Assembly: GCF_023586525.1 (NCBI RefSeq)
Contig: NZ_CP097763.1
Span: 496,001-560,000 of the forward strand
Direction of reading: 5' to 3'
Length of the DNA stretch: 64,000 nt
DNA from: Candidatus Blochmannia vicinus
Lineage (GTDB): Bacteria; Pseudomonadota; Gammaproteobacteria; Enterobacterales; Enterobacteriaceae
Shown: one piece after another, positions 32,277 to 42,080 of the stretch
Layout: every line of letters starts with the position of its first letter
Numbering within the stretch: the first letter of the stretch is position 1
Notes under the pieces: generated by a model
The model's input: the letters and a program-made list of their open reading frames with translations, nothing else
Database searches by the model: none
Told to the model about the DNA's origin: nothing
Translations under genes and position numbers: made by a program

Positions 32277-32777
32277 ATGATTATTAGCTTAATTGCTGCA
32301 TTGACCACCAATCATGTAATTGGAAAAAGAAATGTTATTCCTTGGTATTTTCCTATAGATATTAAGTGGTTCAAGCATCATACTTTGTATAAGCCAGTTA
32401 TTATGGGACGTAAAACATTTGAATCAATAGGCAAAAAACCACTGCTAAATAGATTGAATATTGTTTTAAGTCGTAATGCAATAAATAATCGTAATGATGT
32501 TTTTTTTGTGATAGACAGCCCAGACTATGCTTTATCCTTAATAAAGGATATATACGAAGAGGTTATGATAATTGGGGGAGGTACAATATATAATGTTTTT
32601 TTGCCTTATGCGCAACGTTTGTATTTAACATATATTAACAGTATTATCGATATTGATGGTGATTCTTGGTTTCCTGATTATGATATAAAAGAATGGAAAT
32701 CTGTTTTTAATAGTTTTTATAAAGTAAATGATGATATTTTTTGTTACTTAAATTTTAAAATTTTAGAACGTCTTTAA
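32277..32777 (+). CDS. folA: Dihydrofolate reductase
   Basis: FolA reduces dihydrofolate to tetrahydrofolate for one-carbon metabolism. At 166 aa (E. coli 159) it has ISLIAALTTNHVIG at the N terminus, the active-site region WYFPIDIKWFK with the catalytic Asp, PVIMGRKTFESIG for NADPH binding, and IIGGGTIYNVFLPYAQRLYLT. E. coli has Asn/Leu (PWNLPADL) where this protein reads Tyr/Phe (PWYFPIDI). This is within family variation, but it touches the active-site pocket. It stands alone between carB and the convergent apaH; the kef, cai and fix genes of E. coli are absent. Confidence 0.96.
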   Translation: MIISLIAALTTNHVIGKRNVIPWYFPIDIKWFKHHTLYKPVIMGRKTFESIGKKPLLNRLNIVLSRNAINNRNDVFFVIDSPDYALSLIKDIYEEVMIIGGGTIYNVFLPYAQRLYLTYINSIIDIDGDSWFPDYDIKEWKSVFNSFYKVNDDIFCYLNFKILERL

Positions 32778-32958
32778 TGAAACCAATTATAGTTAAAATT
32801 ATAAAAGCATTTTGTATTGATAGACTCAATTATATATTTGAGATCAATAAACTATTTTTTAAAAAGAGTGATGAATTGAATATAATTTTTTAATTTATTT
32901 TTAGTTTATACGAAATATCTATATAAAACTTTCAGAATTTTAATTTTATTTTTAAGCG

Positions 32959-33786
32959 TTAAGCAGGTGGAGTACAAGGTATAGATATAATTTCTTTATT
33001 TTCCCATCGCAATAAGGTAAGTGCACCGCCCCAACAACAACCGGAATCTAAACCATAAATCCCAGAAGGAACCTGTATATTTTTTAATGCTGCCCAATGG
33101 CCGAAAATTATGTTATATGTGGGATCGATCATTTTTTTTAAAGAAAACCATGGATAAATATTTTTTGGGGCATTCTTAGGCGCTCCTTTATATTTAAAAT
33201 CTAATTGTCCGTTTAAATAAACATAACGCATTCGGGTAAATACATTAATGTATTCTTGTACCTGTTCCAACTTTTTTTTATTTATTTGAATCTGATGTGA
33301 ATCAGTAGATACATCTTTATATATATTTTTGAAAATCAAATAAGGACAGTCGCTAACCAGAATTTCTTCTATTTCTTGAGCATACTTTTTAGCAGCGCAA
33401 ATATTCCAATTAGGATTAATTCCTGCATGTGTCATTATTATTTTTTTATCTTCATCTATGTATAGTAAAGGTTGATGACGTAGCCAATACATTAATTCTT
33501 CTAAGTCTGGAGCATTTAATATCTCATTAAAGTAATCTTTATGATTTTTATGATCCATTCCAAAATATGTTTTTAACAAATGTAACTCATGATTACCTAA
33601 TACTAGGTGAGCGCTTGAATGAAAATTGTAGACTAGACGTAACACTTCTAATGAACTAGGTCCCCTTGCTATTAAATCTCCAGTTAAATGTAAAGTATCA
33701 ACATTAGGATCAAAACGTATTCGATCCAGCATAGTTCTTAAGTTCTTATAACATCCATGTACATCTCCAATAAAATAAGTAGACAT
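32959..33786 (-). CDS. apaH: Bis(5'-nucleosyl)-tetraphosphatase, symmetrical
   Basis: ApaH hydrolyses Ap4A to two ADP and also removes Np4 caps from RNA. The 275-aa protein (E. coli 280) is a metallophosphoesterase with GDVHGCYKN, GDLIARGPSS and GNHELHLL metal-binding motifs in the first third, then MTHAGINPNW and a C-terminal GHWAALKN...GLDSGCCWGG. It is last in the minus-strand order lptD-surA-pdxA-rsmA-apaH. The usual partner apaG, between rsmA and apaH in E. coli, is missing; two large palindromes occupy its place. Confidence 0.96.
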   Translation of the reverse strand: MSTYFIGDVHGCYKNLRTMLDRIRFDPNVDTLHLTGDLIARGPSSLEVLRLVYNFHSSAHLVLGNHELHLLKTYFGMDHKNHKDYFNEILNAPDLEELMYWLRHQPLLYIDEDKKIIMTHAGINPNWNICAAKKYAQEIEEILVSDCPYLIFKNIYKDVSTDSHQIQINKKKLEQVQEYINVFTRMRYVYLNGQLDFKYKGAPKNAPKNIYPWFSLKKMIDPTYNIIFGHWAALKNIQVPSGIYGLDSGCCWGGALTLLRWENKEIISIPCTPPA

Positions 33787-33847
33787 TTTGATTATAAATT
33801 TTTTATTAAAGAAGCCATTAATTATAAAATGAATATTTTATGCAAAC

Positions 33848-33891
33848 TATTCAGTTATTGATATCTTTCAAAAGATATCAATAACTGAATA
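33848..33891. repeat. Perfect palindrome, 21-bp arms, 2-bp centre
   Basis: Positions 33848-33868 mirror 33871-33891 exactly around CA; the bases beyond do not pair. It starts 62 bp upstream of the apaH start on the minus strand and is 13 bp from a second, larger palindrome. The two have no sequence in common. Confidence 0.93.
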
Positions 33892-33904
33892 CAATTGAAA
33901 CAGA

Positions 33905-33980
33905 TAAAATCATATCACTTAAATAGCTAAAACACAATCATGCATGATTGTGTTTTAGCTATTTAAGTGATATGATTTTA
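33905..33980. repeat. 76-bp spacer-free perfect palindrome
   Basis: Every base from 33905 to 33942 pairs with its mirror in 33943-33980, with no mismatch and no spacer (centre ATGCAT); the next pair outwards fails. It begins 9 bp after the rsmA stop on the minus strand and lies in the rsmA-apaH gap where apaG is expected. The transcript could form a 36-38-bp hairpin. No U-tract follows on the minus strand, so it is not a standard terminator. Confidence 0.96.
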
Positions 33981-33988
33981 AATCAAGT

Positions 33989-34792
33989 TTATTTATTGTT
34001 TAGTATAGCTGCCAATGTGCAATATTGGTTAATAGTAATGTTTTCTGCTCGTAATGTTGGATTAATTCCTTGTTGTATTATTTCTGTTTGATTAAAAAAT
34101 GTAGATAAGCTGTTACGCAGAGTTTTACGTCGTTGTCTAAATGCTAGTTCAGTAAGTAAAGATAGGGTTTTTACGTCGATTACAGGATAAGGAGTATTCG
34201 TGTGCGGAATGAAGCGTATCATTAAAGATTCTACTTTTGGAATAGGAATAAAAGAAGTTGCCGGTATTTTAAATAATGGAATGGTTTTATAATGATACTG
34301 TGTTACTATACTTAATCTTCCGTATTCTTTGTTATTGGGATCTGCGCAAATTCGTCTTCCTACTTCTTTTTGAAACATAAAATGCATATCATCAATTACA
34401 TTAAGATACTTAAATAAATATATGATTAATTCTGTAGCTATATTATAAGGTAAATTTCCTATTAATCGTAGTTTTTGTCCGAATTGGTTAGATAAATCGA
34501 AAAAGTTTGTTATCATTACATTTTGACTAAAAATTTTAATTTTTTTATTAAACATTTGAATTAATCGATTAACTAAATTGGAATCGCGTTCTATTAATAT
34601 CAAAAAATCAATATCTATAGTATCCAAAATTTGTTTGGTTAATGCGCCTAATCCAGGTCCAATTTCTACTATTTTTTGATATTTTTTAGGATTGATAGAT
34701 TTAACGATAGCATTAATAATATTTTGATCATTAAGAAAGATTTGACCCCATTTTTTTTGTATACAATGATTTTTATAGTATATTTTTTTCAT
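33989..34792 (-). CDS. rsmA: 16S rRNA (adenine1518/1519-N6)-dimethyltransferase
   Basis: RsmA (KsgA) dimethylates two adjacent adenines in the 3'-terminal 16S hairpin and acts as a 30S quality-control factor. From the ATG at 34792 it has 267 residues (E. coli 273). That start places KKWGQIFLND the same distance from the N terminus as in E. coli; an upstream in-frame ATG (34819) would add nine unmatched residues. Seen: the SAM motif EIGPGLGALT, the catalytic NLPYNIAT, and RRKTLRNSL. The gene overlaps pdxA by 20 bp, as expected for translational coupling. Confidence 0.96.
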   Translation of the reverse strand: MKKIYYKNHCIQKKWGQIFLNDQNIINAIVKSINPKKYQKIVEIGPGLGALTKQILDTIDIDFLILIERDSNLVNRLIQMFNKKIKIFSQNVMITNFFDLSNQFGQKLRLIGNLPYNIATELIIYLFKYLNVIDDMHFMFQKEVGRRICADPNNKEYGRLSIVTQYHYKTIPLFKIPATSFIPIPKVESLMIRFIPHTNTPYPVIDVKTLSLLTELAFRQRRKTLRNSLSTFFNQTEIIQQGINPTLRAENITINQYCTLAAILNNK

Positions 34793-35792
34793 GAAGTTTA
34801 TTTGCCATATTGATTGCAACTGTGATAGCCATAATCATACTATTGGGTAATGCTAATCCTGTACCAGATAGCTCAAGAGCAGTTCCGTGATCCACAGAAG
34901 TTCTAATAAAAGGCAATCCAAAAGTAATGTTTACTGATTGACCAAATCCAGAATACTTCAGCACAGGCAATCCCTGATCATGATACATAACTAATATTAC
35001 GTCTGCATGTTGTATATATTTTGATTGAAATATTGTGTCAGCTGATAACGGTCCTATTATTTCATAATTAGTGTGTTTTTTTAAAATATTTAGAGCAGGT
35101 ATAATAGTTTCAATTTCTTCTTGTCCTATATATCCAGATTCCCCAGCATGAGGATTTAAACCACATACATAAATCTTAGGACATAGAATGCCAAAATATT
35201 GGGTTAATCCCTTAGCGAGAATAGAAATAGTATCACAAAGAGATTTTTGAGTAATTACTTTTGGAACAGACAAGATAGGTATATGAGTAGTGGCCAATGC
35301 AATACGTAGTTTACTATTGCTTAACATCATGACAGTTTTCTTGCATTTATTTATGTGAGATAAAAATTCAGTATGTCCACGAAATGCTATATTTCCTTTA
35401 TTCAGAATAGCTTTATGTACAGGACCAGTAACTAATGCTGAAAATTCTTTATTTAAACATCCTTGCGATGCTCTTTTTAAAGTATTAATGACGTAATCAT
35501 TATTATTAATATTTAATCTGCCAGGCACAGATTTTTTTGGAAGTAACACTTTTAATATAGATAATTCTCCAGGTACACAAGGAGATGCTGTTTTGTTAGC
35601 ATGATAAGAACGTAATTTTAAAGGCAAATTTATTTGACTTGCTCTATCTAATAGCAAATAAGGATCTGCGCATACAACTAATTCTACGGGCCATTTTTTT
35701 TGTGCGCTCATGATTATTACATCAGGACCGATCCCAGCGGGTTCTCCTGTGGTAATAATAATTCGTTGTAATTTTTTATTTGTTTTAATCAT
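34773..35792 (-). CDS. pdxA: 4-hydroxythreonine-4-phosphate dehydrogenase
   Basis: PdxA oxidises 4-phosphohydroxy-threonine in the DXP-dependent pyridoxal phosphate pathway. The 339-aa product (E. coli 329) shows TTGEPAGIGPD, ALVTGPVHKAILN, FRGHTEFL, ALATTHIP, VCGLNPHAGE and YHDQGLPVLKY, with the metal-binding His residues of the family visible. The C-terminal stretch is about ten residues longer than in E. coli and covers the rsmA start. It follows surA after one base and is clearly part of one transcription unit. Confidence 0.96.
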   Translation of the reverse strand: MIKTNKKLQRIIITTGEPAGIGPDVIIMSAQKKWPVELVVCADPYLLLDRASQINLPLKLRSYHANKTASPCVPGELSILKVLLPKKSVPGRLNINNNDYVINTLKRASQGCLNKEFSALVTGPVHKAILNKGNIAFRGHTEFLSHINKCKKTVMMLSNSKLRIALATTHIPILSVPKVITQKSLCDTISILAKGLTQYFGILCPKIYVCGLNPHAGESGYIGQEEIETIIPALNILKKHTNYEIIGPLSADTIFQSKYIQHADVILVMYHDQGLPVLKYSGFGQSVNITFGLPFIRTSVDHGTALELSGTGLALPNSMIMAITVAINMANKLHEKNIL

Positions 35793-35793
35793 T

Positions 35794-37077
35794 TTAATTA
35801 AGAATTTTAATGTACGATGCAGATCGTAATTCTTGAATCCAATATTTTATAATTTCATTAAAGTTTTTACTTAACAAATATAAATAAGCGCGCTCATGTG
35901 TTATTGCAGTGTAATCTAATACAGAAAAATCTATTAACTGAATTAAATACCATCCATCATAAATATGTATTGGCATGCTAATTTCATTATTTTTTAAAGT
36001 AATTAAAGCTCTTCGTATGGATGGCTCAAAATCATCTAAATCTTTATATATTATATTTTCTTCATAATTATCAAAGCACACATTTTTTAATTTTTCTTTA
36101 GCAATTATATCGAACGTGGTATTGTTTTTTTCAACAAGTTCTTTAATCTGTAATAGTTGTTTTACTATATTTGCATTTTTACATGAATCTTTTACACCAA
36201 ATATTTTTGCTTTAATTTTAGTAACAGGTAATATCAGTTGTTTATAACGTATATCTTGTACTTCTGCAATATGTATTCCATCATGTGATAAAATGGGACC
36301 AATAAGATCGCCCTTTTCTATTTTTTGTAAATATTGATCAAAAATAATTGGTATATCCTTCCACGAAACCCATTCTGTTTCTTGTACTTTAATTATTTGC
36401 AAAATATCTTTATCAGAATAAAGACGTATTAATTTTTTAATACTATTATTTTTATTAAATTCTTTTTTTTTAATTAACAATCTTACAAAACATTCTATTT
36501 TGTTTATTTGGTCTTGCGTTGGTTGTATTGGCAATGAAAATATGATATGTCTTAACTTAAATTGCTTATTAAAATCGATTATTTCTGATTTATTAATAAC
36601 TTTATTAATTTCATTAGTGGATATATTGGCACGATGATAAATAATACGATCACATATATTAATTTTAAGCATATCTTGATATTGTTGTGTACAATATTTT
36701 TCATAGTTTAAACCAATATTATATAAGTATGCACGAAACTGATCTAGTGTCATATCATATAGATTTGCAATACGATAAATTACCTGATTGAGTTGAGTAT
36801 AATTATTTATAATATCTTGTTGAGTAGCAACCTGAAAAATGAGTTTATTTGAAATTAATTGATCTAGTATTTGTTGATAATATACAACGTACTGTGATGA
36901 ATTGTTATCAAGATTAGAAATATTCTTTCGAATCGTATACATACTATTTCTAACATCACTATCCAATATAGCATGATGATTTACTAATGCTACAATTTTG
37001 TCTGTTGTTTTTATTTCTCCAAAGACAATACTTGTGTTTATTGTAAATATTAAAATTAATGTTTTCCAAAATTTCAT
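35794..37077 (-). CDS. surA: Periplasmic chaperone SurA with degenerate PPIase domains
   Basis: SurA escorts outer-membrane proteins such as LptD through the periplasm. From the ATG at 37077 ([11 protein letters not shown]) it is 427 aa (E. coli 428) with a signal peptide of about 20 residues. The N-terminal chaperone core is recognisable ([17 protein letters not shown], then NMTLDQMR-like DMTLDQFR), as is the C-terminal helix ([26 protein letters not shown]). Both parvulin domains (about 173-270 and 280-375) have lost the GG-x-x-GW loop of the family, and the second has lost its HILL motif. I infer retained chaperone function without prolyl isomerase activity. An upstream in-frame ATG at 37113 is rejected because it hides the signal peptide. 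Confidence 0.92.
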   Translation of the reverse strand: MKFWKTLILIFTINTSIVFGEIKTTDKIVALVNHHAILDSDVRNSMYTIRKNISNLDNNSSQYVVYYQQILDQLISNKLIFQVATQQDIINNYTQLNQVIYRIANLYDMTLDQFRAYLYNIGLNYEKYCTQQYQDMLKINICDRIIYHRANISTNEINKVINKSEIIDFNKQFKLRHIIFSLPIQPTQDQINKIECFVRLLIKKKEFNKNNSIKKLIRLYSDKDILQIIKVQETEWVSWKDIPIIFDQYLQKIEKGDLIGPILSHDGIHIAEVQDIRYKQLILPVTKIKAKIFGVKDSCKNANIVKQLLQIKELVEKNNTTFDIIAKEKLKNVCFDNYEENIIYKDLDDFEPSIRRALITLKNNEISMPIHIYDGWYLIQLIDFSVLDYTAITHERAYLYLLSKNFNEIIKYWIQELRSASYIKILN

Positions 37078-37133
37078 AAATAATTTAATAATATTGTAAG
37101 TATAAATTTCCAATTTTTCCGGAATACATAAGA

Positions 37134-39503
37134 TTAAGAGATATATTGATATGGTAAAATACCGATATTTAACATCTTATGCAGATGTTGTTGAAAATCT
37201 GATACAGAATTATATATTTTAATATCTAATCGTATTTTATTATCATATGTATGACGATTTGATAGATTGATCCAATCAATAATTTTTCGTTCATAAGATA
37301 TATTCACCCCCCAACATGGAGTGTGATATTGTATCCCTATTGTTTGATCAATAAATTGATTAGTTTTTATATTATGGTAATGCGAACAACTTATTCTCCA
37401 ATTATTAAATAATGGATAACAAGTAAGGATACCTAATTGAGAAATTGTTTTATAGTAGGTTGATTCGTTAATTTTTGGTAATATTTTTTCAAGATGTTGT
37501 TCATTGATATATCGATAATGTGTTTGTAGCACTTGGTTGTCTTTTCCTATATACTCTAATATTATGGTTCCAAAAGATAAAGTATGGTGCTGCATATCAT
37601 ATTGTATTTCAGTGCTTGTATTCCAATAATTATTAATATTCCAACGACTTGCTCCCGAAAATAACTTGATATTAGGAACATGAAATCTATATTTAGTTGT
37701 TTTTGGATATTTAGTATTAAATTGTGCCAAATTCAAGATTTGGCCTATAGACGCGTAAAAAAATTCGTTTTTTTTCTTAAAACATCGTATTGTTATATCT
37801 CCAGCAATTTGATTAGCAGGTAAAATACGATCCAATCCACTGCAAATAGAATCATGAAATAAATTTTTATGATCTATATGAATCATATTGGTATCATATA
37901 TACCGATGTTTTCTTGAAAACGATACGGTATATATAAATATTGAAATTTTGGTTCTAAGAAACTTCTATATTTTTTAGAAACGTATGTTTTTTTTTTAAG
38001 AATTATTTTTCCATTGATTTTAAACTGAGGGATAAGGCGATTGACTGTATTTTGTAAAGGATAATTCATATACAGTATTTTGTTATAATAATTAATATTT
38101 TTTTGCCGATAATTCGTAATTCTCAATTTTGCTTCAGTATTAAATCTGCTCCAACAGTTATGTATTGGTAAGGTTAAAGTTGGTTCTATATGTATTCTGA
38201 TTGTTTTGGGTAAATTATAATTTTCGGGTATAAATTGAGTTAATTGACTGAATAATTTTAAATTAAATGGTTTACCTTTGATATTACTATAATAAGTATT
38301 TAATTCTATTCGAGGAGCTGCTCTATAATTATAATGATCTTGGATCATTGTTATTTTAGCATTTTCAACACCAAAGTAAGTGAAACTAGTATTCCAATTT
38401 TTATCGCTATAATTACATAAAATTTTTTGATTTATATAATCGTTATTAGGGTGTATATATGCTGGTACATTAGTATTGTTACTGTAATTATTAAAACCTG
38501 TAGTCAAGAGATAATTAGAATAAAAATGCCATTTTTTATTCATGATGCCATTGTGTTTCCAATATAGTTGCCAATTACTATTACGATAATCATTATCAAA
38601 TTTTTCATGACGTATTTTATCATTTCCTACGATGTCTAAAATTAATAATCCAGTTCCTGGTTTAACTAAATAACGTATTTCTGTTTCTAATTTTGCTCCT
38701 AAGTTGGATGTGTAACATGGAACGATACTTCCTGAATAATGTTTTGAGAAATTAATAGGACAAGGTATTTTAAATCCTAATCCTTGTTTATTATTGTATC
38801 TAATACTAGGTATATAGTGTCTTAAAATATTATTTTGTCGCAAAGATAATGATAAATAAGGGGTGTAAAATATTGGTATTTTTTTTATTTTAAGACATGC
38901 ATTCCAAATATCTATGTTGCGTTTATGATGATCATATATCATTTCTGATCCTGTTATATTCCAATAACTATCATTTAAAATGCAAGAAGTACATTTGCCC
39001 TGTTTAACGATAGTATAACGATTTTTTCCTCGTTGCATAATAGAATTTGCTACGCCATAAATATGTGGTTCCAACAAATAATATGTACCTTTATGAATAT
39101 CTATATCTTTATTGTAACAATTCATCCAAGCATGAGTTCCTGTTAACTCAATATAATCGCTATAATATTTTACATGACCATAAGCATATAATGTATTATA
39201 TAATAACTCATTTTTTTCATTACGTGATATTACTAATTTATCAGACATTAAAATATGATTATCTTGTTTAATATTAACATGTCCAGAAAAGAGAATTTTT
39301 TTAGGATAATAGATATCTAATTCATCAGATTGAACATAGATAGACTGATCAACATAAGAAAAATCGCTGATCATAGGAATTTTTATACAATCAGACGCAT
39401 GAGCTAAAAAATAAAATTGAGTATAGAATATAAAAACAATTAAATTAACAAAAATGTTTTTAAAAAAAAACTTAATTTTATCGATTAAACTATTTTGATG
39501 CAT
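37134..39503 (-). CDS. lptD: LPS-assembly outer-membrane protein LptD
   Basis: LptD with LptE inserts LPS into the outer leaflet of the outer membrane. The 789-aa product (E. coli 784) has a signal peptide (about 1-36, cleavage likely after AHA), an OstA/LptA-like periplasmic beta-jellyroll (about 45-200) and a beta-barrel ending in [11 protein letters not shown], close to the E. coli end. Of the four disulfide cysteines in E. coli, Cys39 and Cys174 match C31 and C173, and Cys730 matches C725, while the partner of C724 is Pro. One interdomain disulfide (174-730) remains possible. No Shine-Dalgarno sequence is obvious. It heads the lptD-surA-pdxA-rsmA-apaH unit; upstream djlA is absent. Confidence 0.95.
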   Translation of the reverse strand: MHQNSLIDKIKFFFKNIFVNLIVFIFYTQFYFLAHASDCIKIPMISDFSYVDQSIYVQSDELDIYYPKKILFSGHVNIKQDNHILMSDKLVISRNEKNELLYNTLYAYGHVKYYSDYIELTGTHAWMNCYNKDIDIHKGTYYLLEPHIYGVANSIMQRGKNRYTIVKQGKCTSCILNDSYWNITGSEMIYDHHKRNIDIWNACLKIKKIPIFYTPYLSLSLRQNNILRHYIPSIRYNNKQGLGFKIPCPINFSKHYSGSIVPCYTSNLGAKLETEIRYLVKPGTGLLILDIVGNDKIRHEKFDNDYRNSNWQLYWKHNGIMNKKWHFYSNYLLTTGFNNYSNNTNVPAYIHPNNDYINQKILCNYSDKNWNTSFTYFGVENAKITMIQDHYNYRAAPRIELNTYYSNIKGKPFNLKLFSQLTQFIPENYNLPKTIRIHIEPTLTLPIHNCWSRFNTEAKLRITNYRQKNINYYNKILYMNYPLQNTVNRLIPQFKINGKIILKKKTYVSKKYRSFLEPKFQYLYIPYRFQENIGIYDTNMIHIDHKNLFHDSICSGLDRILPANQIAGDITIRCFKKKNEFFYASIGQILNLAQFNTKYPKTTKYRFHVPNIKLFSGASRWNINNYWNTSTEIQYDMQHHTLSFGTIILEYIGKDNQVLQTHYRYINEQHLEKILPKINESTYYKTISQLGILTCYPLFNNWRISCSHYHNIKTNQFIDQTIGIQYHTPCWGVNISYERKIIDWINLSNRHTYDNKIRLDIKIYNSVSDFQQHLHKMLNIGILPYQYIS

Positions 39504-40043
39504 TTTTTATCAAAAAACTAAATTTTTGATTGAGTCAAAAAATAATTTTTATGTATTACTTAGAGCTATTATTAGCTACACACTTTGTATTAATTAAACA
39601 ATGTTATTGAGATATTTTATTATAATTTTAGCAATCATTATGTACTATATATAATAATTCTTGAATTTAAGACCATAATGTTTATGTACATATCTCAATA
39701 TTGTTTTTATGTTTTATATTTTACAAAAATATGTTGTCTTTTTCCATATAGCAAGAAGATCCTAATGCGTGTCTATTAGAATAACACGAAAAAATTTTGG
39801 TAGTTTTATTTTTTAAATTTTTCGATTATTTATATTAAATAAACGTTTTTAATCGTGTTTGTTTTCAATAATAGATCTATCATATCTATATGTTCAGATA
39901 AATTAATTGTTAATTAGACAATATTAAAAATTAAATAAATTATAATAATCGAGGATTATAAATTTTTAGATAATTTTTAACATTTATTTCTATTTTAATT
40001 TATATAAATATATATATATTATACAACATATCTGTTGGGGTAT
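39504..40043. other. lptD-leuD spacer
   Basis: 540 bp of AT-rich DNA between the 5' end of lptD and the 3' end of leuD, both on the minus strand. In E. coli this interval holds djlA, rluA, rapA, polB, the ara and thi genes. I find no coding remnant, tRNA or strong promoter; the lptD promoter must lie here but no convincing -35/-10 pair was found. Confidence 0.55.
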
Positions 40044-40655
40044 TTATTTTAAATATATTGGCTGGTTGTCTTCATATTTCTTAATAACAGCATCATATTG
40101 TAAAGTTAAATTGATATCATCTATATCGTTAAGCATACAATTTCTATAAAAATCATTTATTTTAAATAAATATTTTTTTTTATTATCATATGTATAAATA
40201 ATTTGTTCATATAAATTTACAGTCAAGGACATACCTTTTTTTTGTGTTGAAATTTCTTTAAATAAATCGTTTACTTGTAGCTCTGGTAAAGTTATGAGTA
40301 ACAAACGGTTGTTAAAGCTATTTTTGTAAAAGATATCCGCAAAACTTGGTGCTATGATAACTCTAAACCCATAATCTATAAGCGCCCATACTGCATGTTC
40401 ACGAGATGATCCGCACCCAAAATTTCTTTGAGTTAATAAAATGCTAGCATTTTTATAACATGGTTTATTTAGCACAAAGCTTGTGTTCAAAATTTTAGGT
40501 GTATTTTCAAGAAAGCGCCAATTAAAGAATAAGTATAACCCAAAGTTTACACGAGTAATAGCCTGTAAAAATTGTTTTGGGATTATGTTGTCAGTGTCGA
40601 CATCAGAAATGTCAAGCGGTAAAACTACACCGGTGTGTTGAATAAATTGAGACAT
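40044..40655 (-). CDS. leuD: 3-isopropylmalate dehydratase small subunit
   Basis: LeuD pairs with LeuC to isomerise 2- to 3-isopropylmalate in leucine synthesis. At 203 aa (E. coli 201) it shows the swivel-domain hallmarks [20 protein letters not shown], the [14 protein letters not shown] loop and [17 protein letters not shown]. It is the last gene of leuABCD, 17 bp after leuC. Confidence 0.97.
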   Translation of the reverse strand: MSQFIQHTGVVLPLDISDVDTDNIIPKQFLQAITRVNFGLYLFFNWRFLENTPKILNTSFVLNKPCYKNASILLTQRNFGCGSSREHAVWALIDYGFRVIIAPSFADIFYKNSFNNRLLLITLPELQVNDLFKEISTQKKGMSLTVNLYEQIIYTYDNKKKYLFKINDFYRNCMLNDIDDINLTLQYDAVIKKYEDNQPIYLK

Positions 40656-40672
40656 ATATACATCCTTTTACA

Positions 40673-42073
40673 TCATTTATTTTTTCGGATATCTACAAAA
40701 TGCCCGGCAATGGCTGCAGCTGCAGCCATTGCCGGGCTTACTAAATGAGTGCGGCTTCCACGGCCTTGACGACCTTCAAAATTACGATTACTAGTGGAAG
40801 CACAACGTTCACCTATATTAAGTCTATCATTATTCATAGCTAAACACATAGAACAACCAGGTAATCGCCACTCAAATCCTGCTTGTATAAAGATCTTATC
40901 CAACCCCTCCTCTTCCGCCTGTTTTTTTACTAATTTAGATCCAGGCACTACTATTGCTTGTGTACTGTTAGAAATATGCTGTCCCTTAATGATTTGCGCT
41001 GCTGCACGCAAATCTTCAATGCGTGAATTAGTGCATGATCCTATAAATACTTTATCAATAGAAATATCTGTTAAATACGTATTCGGTTGGAGTTTCATAT
41101 AAGTTAAAGCTCGTTCAGCAGAATTACGTTCTATAGGGTCTATAAAAGATTCTAAAGATGGAATCGGTTGATCAATAGAGATTACTTGGCTAGGATTAGT
41201 TCCCCAAGTTATTTGCGGTTTAACATTAGATACATCAAAATTGAATGTTTTATCAAAATGGGCATCATGATCGGAATATAATGTTTTCCAATGTAATAAT
41301 GCTTGTTCCCAGTTTTTTCCGATTGGCGAGAATTTACGATTTTTTAAATAGTCATAAGTAATTTTATCTGGCGCTATTAAAGCAGAAGTTGCGCCCATTT
41401 CGATGGCCATATTGCAAAGAGTCATACGTTCTTCCATACTTAAACAACTGATAACAGATCCACAAAATTCTACTACATAACCAGATCCTCCCCCATGTCC
41501 AACTTTTCCAATAATTGCTAGAATTATATCTTTAGCTGTAATCTGAGGAGCAATAACACCTAATAAGTTTACTTGCATAGATTTGTATCGAATTTGTTTT
41601 AAAGTTTGTGTCGCTAATACATGTTCTATCTCTGAAGTTCCTATTCCAAATGCTAAAGCACCAAAAGCTCCGTGAGTAGCAGTATGAGAATCTCCACATA
41701 CAATAGTCATACCAGGTAATGTAATACCTTGTTCTGGAGCAAATACATGAACGATTCCTTGATAAGGATGATTTAAATCAAATAATTTAATCCCAAAATC
41801 TTTGCAGTTTTTCGTCAATCTATCTAATTGCTTTTTAGCCATGTTTCCAGAAACATTGATATTTTTTGTTGTAGTAGGAACGTTATGATCCATAGTAGCA
41901 AATGTTTTATTTGGTTGTCTAACCATACGTTTTTTTAAACGTAGTGCTTCAAAAGCTTGTGGAGATGTAACTTCATGCAATAAATGTCGATCAATATATA
42001 ATATTGGAACGTCATCTTTATTTTCATATACGATATGCATATCATATAATTTTTGGTATAAGGATTTTCCCAT
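40673..42073 (-). CDS. leuC: 3-isopropylmalate dehydratase large subunit
   Basis: LeuC is the aconitase-family subunit carrying the [4Fe-4S] cluster. The 466-aa length equals that of E. coli. Cluster ligands are seen in GSCTNSR and [29 protein letters not shown] and [18 protein letters not shown] are conserved. The 3' end holds an exact 36-bp palindrome (40702-40737) made of unusually GC-rich codons, although the protein sequence there ([13 protein letters not shown]) stays family-like. It lies 7 bp downstream of leuB. Confidence 0.97.
   Translation of the reverse strand: MGKSLYQKLYDMHIVYENKDDVPILYIDRHLLHEVTSPQAFEALRLKKRMVRQPNKTFATMDHNVPTTTKNINVSGNMAKKQLDRLTKNCKDFGIKLFDLNHPYQGIVHVFAPEQGITLPGMTIVCGDSHTATHGAFGALAFGIGTSEIEHVLATQTLKQIRYKSMQVNLLGVIAPQITAKDIILAIIGKVGHGGGSGYVVEFCGSVISCLSMEERMTLCNMAIEMGATSALIAPDKITYDYLKNRKFSPIGKNWEQALLHWKTLYSDHDAHFDKTFNFDVSNVKPQITWGTNPSQVISIDQPIPSLESFIDPIERNSAERALTYMKLQPNTYLTDISIDKVFIGSCTNSRIEDLRAAAQIIKGQHISNSTQAIVVPGSKLVKKQAEEEGLDKIFIQAGFEWRLPGCSMCLAMNNDRLNIGERCASTSNRNFEGRQGRGSRTHLVSPAMAAAAAIAGHFVDIRKNK
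40702..40737. repeat. 36-bp perfect GC-rich palindrome inside leuC
   Basis: Positions 40702-40719 are the exact reverse complement of 40720-40737 with no spacer (centre CTGCAG|CTGCAG). It is markedly GC-rich compared with everything around it and falls on the codons for [11 protein letters not shown] near the LeuC C terminus. The Ala-codon run explains part of the symmetry (alternating GCT/GCA), but not the outer 12 bp on each side. Confidence 0.95.
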
Positions 42074-42080
42074 ATTATTT

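Noticed and set aside
39533-39538. TTGACT on the minus strand upstream of lptD as a -35 element
   Set aside because: No acceptable -10 hexamer lies 16-18 bp away, and the lptD start follows too closely.
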